Below are positions 55,960 through 64,000 of a stretch of 64,000 bases of DNA, one piece after another. Each line of letters starts with the position of its first letter. The first letter of the stretch is position 1. The stretch lies in the NCBI GenBank assembly GCA_039720395.1, contig JBBPBK010000095.1, forward strand, positions 124,001-188,000. The letters are read 5' to 3'. Origin of the DNA: Liquidambar formosana (lineage: Eukaryota; Streptophyta; Magnoliopsida; Saxifragales; Altingiaceae). The notes under the pieces were generated by a model. That model was not told where the DNA came from. It worked only from the letters and a program-made list of their open reading frames with translations, and searched no databases. A program made the translations under genes and the position numbers.

Positions 55960-58201
55960 ATGACTCATCAAATTCGAGGGAACCCGAACAAGGAGAGGGA
56001 CTTCGGGGAGAAGTTTGGTTTTGGGACCGAGATAACGTTTCGGTCTGCCGAGGTCGGTGAAGAGATCGGTTCCACCGACAACCGAGGGGGAGTTCCAATC
56101 CACAACATCAACTTCTTCGAGAGTGGTGTTCGGGTCCCGTTCCCTGACCTCCTAGTGGACTTCCTCAACTTCATCAATTTGGCACCCATCCAGTTGAAAC
56201 CGAACACATACAAAGTAGTGCTCGGGGTTGTAGAGCTCAACAGAATTCTCGGGACCAACTTAGGAGTTGAAGAGATATTCAGCTGCTATCAGCTGTCTCG
56301 GTCACCGAGCGGGTTCTATCTCAGATCCCGAGACCCCGAGCGGGTGCTCGTTACTCACATCCCCGACAGTAGCCAGGGGTACCAATCGGACATAGTATTT
56401 GTCTATGGTGATTTTGAGCCTCCCCTGCTCGGGCGAGAAGGGCGAAGAGTCCCTCGGGAGCTCGAGGAGCCTCGTAAGTTTATTTACACTTGGTATTTTT
56501 AATCACTTGTTTCTTTCTGTTTTTTCTTCCTTCTCGGTTCATGACTTGTTCTTTTTTCCACAGCTAAGGCTGCCTTTGAGCTTCCTCTTGAAGTTAGGGA
56601 GGAAGAGATCCAGAGGGTACTGAACTACCGAGGGGAAGACAGCTTTAGTCGGGCTGCCCACGTCCTCCTCAAGAACCCTCCTCGGTACCGAAGCTTCCAG
56701 GCCACGAGCGTTCCCAGAGGGTACCCTTCTTTTGGTCAAGCAAAGAAGAAGAAGGCTCCCGAGTGAGAACCGAGCATAGTGGTCGCTCTCGGTACGCAGC
56801 AGGGCCGAGCTGAAGGAGAGGGTTCAAATTCCCCTCAAGAGTGGTCGCCCGATAATATGGCTGACCGAGGAACTTCCATGAAGGTTCCTGCGCCAAAAAA
56901 GAAAGGCGCAGGCCCGAGCAGGCAGAAGGGGTCTGACCCCATCAAAGAGGCTATGCGTAGGAAGCAGCAGGGGAGAGTCCCTCCAGTTAATCCGCCCGAC
57001 AAGGCTGCCCCGAGGGAAACGACCCCGAGGGTACCGGAGAAGAGGCCAGCTCCGGAAATTCCTCGGTCCTCAGAGCCGAACATTCCTTGGGAGATTGGGC
57101 CCTCGGAGAGGCCAGGGAAGACAATCGTGATCGAGGACCAATCTCCCGAGCAGGCAAAGAAAAAGCATAGGGTTGAGATGGATTACCCCTTCCCCTCCTC
57201 GGAGTACCAGCCCCTCACAATAGACCGAGGACGCCGGGAGATAATGAGGGACTTACCCCAGTTCCCCCTTCCAACCGACCGGAGGCTCTCGGTCATGACC
57301 GACCCTGAGTTCACGTATCATTCCATCGGGAACTTACTGAAGTTCCCGTCGGACATGGCTAGCCACAAGAAACACCGGTCGGTGGACTTGGGCTACGAGA
57401 CGCTCATCCACCAACTCTTGGTAAGCTTCTGTTCTTCCAACACTTAGAAAATTTTGAGTTTGTTATCTACATACTAATTGTGCTCGGTGAACGCAGGCCG
57501 CGCAACAAACCATGCTCCTAACCGAGCGCCTCTTGAAGACCGAGGACCGGTACAAAAAGGAGGTGGTTGAATGGTCGACCAAGAGGTCCGACCTTAAAGC
57601 CGAGGGAAGCCAGCTGAGGGAGGAGCTGGCCAAGGTGCAGTCGGAGTTGGAGAGCATCCGAGAGGCTGCTCGGTTGTCCCAAGACGAGCTCGCCAAGTCT
57701 CAGGCCCTGACCGAGGACCTAAGGTCCAAGCTTGATCAGTCCCGAGGCGATGCTTCTCACTGGAAGAAGCAAGCCGATGAATGGTATGATCAATGGCAGA
57801 CCGAGGTCGAATCTCGGGCGACCCAGATTAAACAGGTCGAGGATAAAGCCGCCGACGAGTACGTCGAAAAGATGGAGCTGTATCTGGAAAAGAATTACAG
57901 ACTCGGTTGGGACTCCCTCGGTGCTCGGGTCAAGGAGGCCTACCCGGAGGTGGACTTAAAAAAGATCCCCTTTGAGAGGGTGATGCTACCCCTCTCGGAC
58001 GATGAGGGAGAGGAGGAAGGGGATGACGTCGAGGATGGGGAGGCCTCACCCGAGGAGCCTGGGGCAACCGAGCGCCCGGATGTCGTGCCAGCCACCGAGC
58101 AACCAGCCACCGACAACACCGAGCTTCCTGCCCCCGAGGACCTTCAGAGCCCTGCTGCCGAGGACCCCAAGCACTCTAACACCGAGGCTCGTCCCACTTA
58201 G
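55960..58201 (+). pseudogene. antisense extra gene of the gypsy element, three coding exons, one internal stop
   Basis: Exons 55960-56473, 56564-57420 and 57497-58201, introns of 90 and 76 bp with GTAAG/CAG-type ends. A 5' UTR intron probably spans 55643-55959 (CCGGTAAGTT ... ACTTAACAG directly before the ATG). The first exon resembles the putative gypsy-type transposon domain (Pfam PF04195): VPFPDLLVDFLNF, LAPIQLKPN, FSCYQLSRSPSGFYLRSRD. The second is basic and Pro-rich. The third is a long coiled coil with a very acidic C-terminus (GEEEGDDVEDGEASPEEPG). A TGA at 56764-56766 interrupts exon 2 in an otherwise continuous frame. Function in the family is not established. Convergent with pol, 547 bp apart. 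Confidence 0.75.
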
Positions 58202-58748
58202 GATTTTTATTTTTTATTTTTTTGCCCGAGGGGCTTATTATGTACAGGGATCTATTTGTAAAAAACTTCAATTTTTGAATATATATATGCTCTTTTTTGG
58301 CCCGATGGGCTCCCCTTGTATGCTTGTCTTGAGTGTTTATGCTTGTTTTCGGCCCGATGGGCTTTTCGTTTTATGTTTGGTTATATTTCAATGCATGTTT
58401 TAAGCGCTAGAACCTATTTTTCTTCGGATGTTTCCCTTCTTTTAGATGCACTTGTGCTTGCGCCCTTTGTTTTATGTTCCAAGGCGTCGCTGTTCGGGAT
58501 CCGAGACTTAAGTAAGTATCCCTTTGTCGCCCAAGTGGGGCTAGGGTGATCGGCCCTCACCACTTTGGCGAGACTAAGGTTTTCTGTATGCATTTCCTTG
58601 TTGTCATGGTGAGGCTAGGGTGATCCGTCCTCGTCATCATGACAAGACTAGGAGTTTCTAATAATGGCAGCATTTTCATTGAACAAAAAGACTTCATTGA
58701 TTGGGTCGAGCTGGTGTTTTGCCGACCACGCTCATATTACATCTTTCT
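58202..58748. other. spacer between convergent gypsy genes
   Basis: Non-coding; contains three GCCCGATGGGCT or GCCCGAGGGGCT-type hyphenated palindromes (~58224, 58301 and 58352) and two copies of a GGTGAGGCTAGGGTGATC-like repeat (~58535-58560 and 58608-58640). Confidence 0.55.
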
Positions 58749-60995
58749 TCATTTGTGGAATATTCTAAGGTTCAACACGTTTACCGACCTTGGTAGGTCC
58801 CTATTGTCTTCACAATGCTTTAGATCATAGGAACCTTTTTCTCCGACAGCGATGACTTCATAGGGGCCTTCCCAGGTTGCCCCGAGTTTTCCTTCCTTTG
58901 GGTCCCGAGTTCCCAAGTTTACTTTTCTGAGGACGAGATCACCGACTTTAAATTCTCGAGGGCTGATTTTCTTCTCATAATACTTCCGGAGTTCTTGTTG
59001 ATAGATCACCATTCGGATCATTGCTTCGCCTCTTCTTTCTTCAGCTAGGTCAAGCTCGCGCGCCATGTTCTCTTCGTCCTGCTCCTGACTGAGTTCTTCT
59101 GTTCTTAGAGTCGGATATTCCATTTCTGCTGGGATGACTGCCTCTATCCCGAAAGCGAGTGCAAAAGGGGTTTCGTTTGTCGACCTCCGGGGGGTCGTCC
59201 TGTATGCCCATAGGACCGCATGAAGCTCCTCGGGCCACCTCCCTTTTGCTTTCTTCAGCCTCTTCTTGATTCCTTTTACAATTACTTTGTTTGTCGCCTC
59301 TGCTTGACCATTTGATTGCGGATAACTCGGACTAGCGTAGAAGAACTTCGCTCCGAATTGTGCGCAGAACTCTTGAGTTCTTCGACTCTCGAATTGAGTA
59401 CCGTTATATGAGATGAACGCTTGGGGAACCCCAAATCTCGTGAAGATGTTTTCCCAAAGGAAACTGATGATATCCGAGTCCCTGATGAAGGCTAGGGCAG
59501 CGGCCTCCACCCACTTTGTGAAGTAGTCGGTTGCGACAACGAGGTATCTCCTATTGCCGCTCGCTCGGGGGAGCGGTCCGACCAAATCAAGGCCCCATTT
59601 TGCAAAGGGCCAAGGGCTTGATAATGGGTGCAGGTTTCCTGCTGGTCGGTGGATTTTATCCGAGAAGAATTGGCAATTCGGACATTTCCGGGTGTACTTA
59701 AGGGCATCCTTTTGCATGTACGGCCACCAGTAGCCGTGCGTTATTGTTCGGTGCGCCAGCGAGCGTCCCCCAGCGTGACCTCCGCAACTTCCATCATGCA
59801 GTTCTTGCAAGACTCCTTCCACTTCGTTCGGATGAACGCATCTCAAATACGCTCCGGTGAAAGATCGCCTGTATAGCAAGCCTTTTGGAGAGAGCCAGAA
59901 TCGTGCCGATTTGATCCTAATCCGGTGCTTCTGATGGTGGTCTTCAGGAAGGACATCATTTTTGAGATATTCGATTATTTTGTCCATCCAGCTTGGACCA
60001 AGTTCGACAATTTCATTGGCTTCCGGGCTTGGCTCTATGCTTGGGGCATGGATAGTTTCGATATTAATTGTTCTTCGGGATTCTGTTTCCAATGCCGACG
60101 CGAGAGATGCTAGCACGTCCGCGTGCTTGTTCCGTTCTCGGACAAGTTGTTGGATGCAAACGCTTTCGAAATTCGAAATAAGCTTCTTGGTGAGCTCGAC
60201 GTAAGCTCTCATCCTTTCATCCCGGGCCTCATACTCGCCGTTCAGCTGCCGAACCACCAATTGAGAATCACTGAAAAGATTTAATTTGGTCGCCGATAAT
60301 GCCAGGGCAAGCCTCAGTCCTGCTATAGTGGCCTCGTACTCGGCCTCGTTGTTAGAGGCGGAGAACTGCAGTCTGATGGCGCTTTCTAGAACTTCACCTG
60401 TCGGAGATCGGAGGACAATCCCGATTCCTGCCCCTCGATTGTTCGAGGCCCCGTCGACATACAGCTCCCATCTCTTACTATCCTCGCCCCCGAGTTCGGC
60501 CGAGGAAGAGGTATCCGATTGTTCAGGCGAACTTTGGTTTGCCTCATCTCGCTCGCTGTTACAATCGGTAAACTCAGCAACGAAATCGGCTAAGATTTGC
60601 CCTCTTATTGCCGTCCTCAGTCTGAACTGTATATCAAATGCCGCTAGCTCGATCCCCCATTTAGAAATTCTTCCGGAAAGGTCGGGCTTGCGAAGTACGT
60701 CTTTTAGGGGTTGGTTCGTCAGGACGATGATGGTGTGTGCTTGAAAATAGTGTCGGAGCTTTCTCGAAGCTGTCCGGAGTGCTAGGGCAATCTTTTCGAG
60801 AGGCAAGTACCGTGTTTCGGCATTAAGTAAGGTCTTACTTACGTAATACACAGGTCTCTGTTCTTTTCCATCTTCTCGGATCGCGACGGCGCTTACCGCG
60901 TGCTGGGAAACTGCTAGGTATAAGAACAATGGTTCTCCGTGTCTTGGTTTTGACAAGACAGGAGGGCTTTCCAAATGTCTTATTAAATTTTTCAA
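58749..60995 (-). pseudogene. gypsy pol, RNase H - second RNase H - integrase part
   Basis: Open for ~748 codons. In order: retroviral-type RNase H remnant (LYLAVSQHAVSAVAIRED), an extra RNase H (WELYVDGASNNRGAGIGIVL, NNEAEYEA), the integrase zinc finger (HDGSCGGHAGG ... CPNC), the catalytic core starting WGLDLVGPL, and a C-terminal domain (FKVGDLVLRKV, WEGPYEV). The second catalytic Asp of the D,D-35-E triad is Tyr here (SYNGTQF for the usual SDNGTQF). The final Glu (QAEATNK) is present. Continues the RT frame directly, separated from it by one TGA. Confidence 0.85.
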
Positions 60996-61001
60996 GGCAA
61001 C

Positions 61002-62033
61002 TCAACATTCCTCCGTCCAAACGTGCTTTGTTTTCTGCTTCTTTAGAGCTTGGAAGAAGGGCTGGCACTTGTCCGACGATCGTGAGATAAAGCGCCCGAG
61101 TGCCGCGATCATTCCGCTCAACCGCTGAACCTCTCGGTATGTGCTCGGTTCCTTTAGTGATCGCAATGCCTCTATCTTCGTGGGATTTGCCTCAATCCCT
61201 CGTCGAGTAACCAAGTGTCCGAGGAACTTTCCTGACCGCACCCCGAAAGAGCTTTTCTTAGCATTGAGTTTCATCCCGAATTGCCGCAATCTCCCAAAAG
61301 CCTCGGCTAGGTCAGCTATGTGGTCGCACTCAGCCGGGCTTTTTACGATGGTGTCATCAACGTAGGCTTCCAAATTCCTTCCAATTAGTCCCTCGAACAT
61401 CCGAGAGACAAGTCGATGATATGTTGCCCCGGCGTTTTTGAGACCGAAGGACATCACTTTGTAACAATAGGTGCCGGTGGGGGTGATAAATGCTGTTTTC
61501 TCTTGGTCCTCTTCAGCCATCGGCACCTGGTGGTATCCGGAAAAGGCGTCGAAGATGCTTAACCGAGCGTACCCGGCAATCGAGTCTATGACTTGGTCGA
61601 TCTTTGGTAGTGGGAAACTATCCTTCGGGCAGGCTTTGTTTAGGTCCGTGAAATCAACACATATTCTCCATTCGCCACTTTTCTTCCTGACACAGACTGG
61701 GTTGGCGAGCCATGTCGGGTACATTACTTCCCGTATGAATCCAGCTTTCGAAAGTTTCTTTACTTCCTCGTTTATGGCCCGAGCTCGATCATCGGACAAC
61801 CTCCTTTGCTTCTGTGTGACGGGCTTGGAGCTCGGATTCACTCTGAGCCTGTGTTGGACTATACTCGGATCGATTCCTGGCATCTCATGTGGCGACCAGG
61901 CAAACACATCAGCGTTTTTCTTCAAGAACTGAAACAACTTCGAAGCTTCCTCCTCTGAAAGAGAGCTTCTGAGAAGAAAGTATCGTTCGGGGCATTTCTC
62001 ATCAATGATCATCTTGCGGAGCTCTTCACCCAT
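61002..62033 (-). pseudogene. gypsy pol, reverse transcriptase part
   Basis: 344 codons including the stop. Contains the RT blocks WRICVDFTDLNKACPKD, FDAFSGYHQVPM, MSFGLKNAGATYHRL and the catalytic YVDD (AYVDDTIVKS), then FLGHLVTRRGIEANPTK. Ends at a TGA (61004-61002) just after HVWTEEC, in the middle of the RT-to-RNase H linker. The same frame continues open beyond it, so this stop is most likely a mutation. Confidence 0.85.
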
Positions 62034-62084
62034 TCGGTCGTCGGGCTCGTGTAGAGTATCTTCAACCCCGAGCCGCCCGTGCTT

Positions 62085-62093
62085 TAATTGCTA
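62085..62093 (-). promoter_or_regulatory. possible leaky stop codon between gag-protease and RT
   Basis: On the minus strand the gag-protease stop reads TAG CAA TTA, and the RT frame continues in the same frame. UAG followed by CARYYA is the well-described type I translational readthrough context. It would yield a gag-pol fusion in a minority of translations. Readthrough itself is inference. Confidence 0.6.
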
Positions 62094-63740
62094 TAAGGGA
62101 TCGATGTCCCTTTTAGATTTTTTTGGCTCGACGGAGCAGTCCTCCATCATCTCAATCCGAACGTTGCTCTTTTCCTTCTTCTTGGCCGCCGACGACGGAG
62201 TGTGACCTGTAAGTTCATACATAAAACATTCTCGGGCTACAGCTTGGTTTCCGCGGAGTTCCATTATGCCTTCAGGTCCCGGGAAGCGAACGGACTGGTG
62301 GTAAGTGGAGGGGACCGCTTCGATGGCGCGGAGCCAGGGCCTTCCTATTATCACGTTGTATGCTGATCGTTCTTCTAGAACGACAAAGTGCTGGATGGTC
62401 TGGACTGGGCCGGTTCGGACGGCTAAGGCGACCTGCCCGAGGGGGTAAGAAAGATTCCCGTTAAATGCTTTCAAGCTCAAATTACTCGGGGAGAGATCGT
62501 CCTTCTTCAACCCTAACTGGTCGAAGAGTTTTTTGAACATGACATTCACCGAGGCTCCGTTGTCGACATAGACCTTCCCCACGTTGTAGTTTGCGATCAT
62601 CATTCGGACTATCAGGGCGTCATTGTGGGGATGGTGTGTTTCCGTGGTCGGATAATCTCTCCCGAAGAATAGGGCGGAGCTCAGATCATCCTTCCCTCTT
62701 TCAGCCACGAGCGTTGGCTCTGATTTTACTTCGAACACCTCCCGAAGGTGGGAGGCTTTCTGATATTGCGCTCGAAGGGCGTTTATAGAGACCGAAGCTC
62801 TGTCATATGTTCCGCTAATTACGTCGATGGCTCCCAAAACGGTGTATCCCTCGATCTCAGTTCTTGGTTTCTCGACCTTTTTGTCCTCGGGCTTCTTCCG
62901 ATCGTCGTTCTTAACTATGAACTCACTCAGGTGTCCGGCTTTTGCCCAGGTCTCCAGGTTATGCTTTAGGGTTTTGCAGTCTTCAGTTTTATGGCCGTGA
63001 TCTTTATGGTATTCGCAAAACCATTTTTTGTTCCTCCTTTCGGGGTCTCCGCCCATCGGCCTTGGTTTTTCGAAGAAATCCTTATTTTCGACGATTCGCA
63101 AGAGTCTGTAGATTGGCATAGTGAAAACAGTGAGGACCGCCTGATTTGGATTTGCTGGTACCTTGTCTCTTGTCGACTCATGTTTTGCTCGGTCGTCCCT
63201 TGCTCGGTCCGTTCGGGGATTCTTATCTTTCTTCTTATCCGCCTGTTCGGTTTGCTTGGCCACCCGAAAAGCATCATCGAGTCGTATGTACCTCTGTACT
63301 CGATCAAGCAGCTTTCCGATGCTGGACGGCGGGTCGAGGGTGAGCTGCTCAAATAGCCGAGAGGATCGAATCAATCCTAGTCTGAAGATGTCGAGAGCGC
63401 TTCGCTCGTCTGGCTCCTCGATCTCGGTGTAAAGCTCCCAGAATCTCTGGGAATAGTCTCGCAAGGGCTCCTCCGCCCCTTGCCTCATCTCGTACAGGTT
63501 TTGCATGGTCTTGGCGTACTTCTTGCTTGTTATAAATCGATCCCGAAAGAGCTTGACCAAATCTTCCCACCTTCGGATCGATTTCTCTGGAATCTTCGCC
63601 CACCATCTGAGGACAATCTCCCCAAGGCTCATCGGAAAGATTTTACACATAAAGCCTTCATTGTCAATATAGAGGGACATCTTTTGGACATAGTACGTCA
63701 GATGGTAGTCGGGATCCGTTATAGGGGAGTAAGGTGTGAA
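62091..63740 (-). pseudogene. gypsy gag-protease
   Basis: Contains the retrotransposon gag core (LRWWAKIPEKSIRRWEDLVK, FRDRFITSKKY, LRDYSQRFWEL), a zinc-knuckle-like CEYHKDHGHKTEDC, and the protease (VYVDNGASVNVMF; Asn follows the catalytic Asp, which I recall as common in this group, and IIGRPWL). The frame is open from about 63786, but the sequence typical of the gag N-terminus (KISLRELDPNHANPKE) lies in another frame just upstream. That points to a single-base indel near 63740-63760. The frame ends at TAG (62093-62091), and RT follows in the same frame. Confidence 0.8.
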
Positions 63741-64000
63741 AGTGACGGCACTGTAATTCTTTGGGGTTGGCGTGGTTTGGATCTAGCTCGCGAAGGGAGA
63801 TCTTCCTACTAGCAAATAATTCGGCGTCGGTCACACTGGCTCCCTCATTATCTTGATCTCCTCTCGAATCTTCCTCGCGAATTCGTCCGAGGTTAAATCT
63901 GCAACCCTTCTTCTCCTCTCCTCTCGAGAGCTTTTCCCATATCGACTTGGCTCCGCCGAGCCCTCGACTACTGCCTCGTAACGCTCTCTATCTCTCCGGT

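Larger units (their letters stand above)
54572..64000 (-). mobile_element. Ty3/gypsy retrotransposon of the Tat/Retand type, truncated by the window edge
   Basis: The 3' LTR starts (in + coordinates) at TGTACGGGGAAAAG. The minus strand then carries, from right to left, gag, protease, reverse transcriptase, RNase H, a second RNase H and integrase. Between integrase and LTR lies an extra gene on the opposite strand. This order, with two RNase H domains and an antisense extra ORF downstream of pol, is known from the Tat branch (Retand, RIRE2, Grande). Its GC-rich composition contrasts sharply with the host sequence. The 5' LTR is beyond 64000. Stops, a probable gag frameshift and an integrase mutation make this copy defective. 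Confidence 0.85.

Noticed and set aside
60286..60744. 152-codon + strand frame opposite the gypsy polymerase (and similar frames at 61471-61932 and 62991-63356)
   Set aside because: Shadow frames of the minus-strand polymerase and gag, which have the recognisable domains.

Overview
This is a eudicot nuclear genomic window: AT-rich, intron-rich and crowded with transposable elements. It holds one intact host gene, a leucine-rich-repeat receptor-like kinase (LRR-RLK) of the LRR-VIII-2 / malectin type (the Arabidopsis At1g53430-At1g53440, LIK1 and RKF1 relatives). The gene runs on the + strand from 7340 to 51754. About 3.07 kb of coding sequence is spread over about 44 kb, because most introns have been colonised by transposons. 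No tRNA, rRNA, CRISPR or prokaryotic feature is present.

Layout. 1-7.3 kb is intergenic: a Helitron, two copies of a small MITE, an old LTR relic interrupted by a hAT-type element that captured fragments of two host genes (a ZAT-like C2H2 zinc finger and a DUF868 gene), a 0.97-kb near-perfect foldback, and tandem blocks with long CT runs just ahead of the start codon. 7.3-9.4 kb carries exons 1-3 of the receptor. 11.26-29.74 kb is a tandem array of seven ~2.6-kb units, each containing the same three LRR exons (69+72+72 nt, all phase 2). 29-36.4 kb is nested LTR material with two solo LTRs whose target-site duplications are visible (CCGTC and AGCAT). 36.5-41 kb holds the remaining LRR exons, 43.6-44.6 kb the malectin exons, and 44.6-51.75 kb the transmembrane and kinase exons. 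51.9-53 kb has a Tourist-like MITE, a copia reverse-transcriptase relic and a small palindrome. From 54.57 kb to the right edge lies a Tat/Retand-type Ty3-gypsy retrotransposon on the minus strand (3' LTR, integrase/RNase H, reverse transcriptase, gag-protease). An intron-containing gene sits in it on the opposite strand, with its own TATA box.

The most unusual feature is the LRR exon array. The three-exon module is phase-symmetric, so any number of copies keeps the frame. A transcript using exactly one module encodes 1022 residues, close to the length I recall for Arabidopsis relatives. Six of the seven modules keep usable splice sites, and they differ at residues predicted to be solvent-exposed. 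This suggests either a receptor whose ectodomain is diversified by choosing one of several modules (a Dscam-like arrangement, not one I know of for plant receptor kinases) or a structurally expanded receptor. Transcript data are needed to decide. The module boundaries, splice sites and reading phases were read directly from the sequence; the alternative-splicing interpretation is inference.
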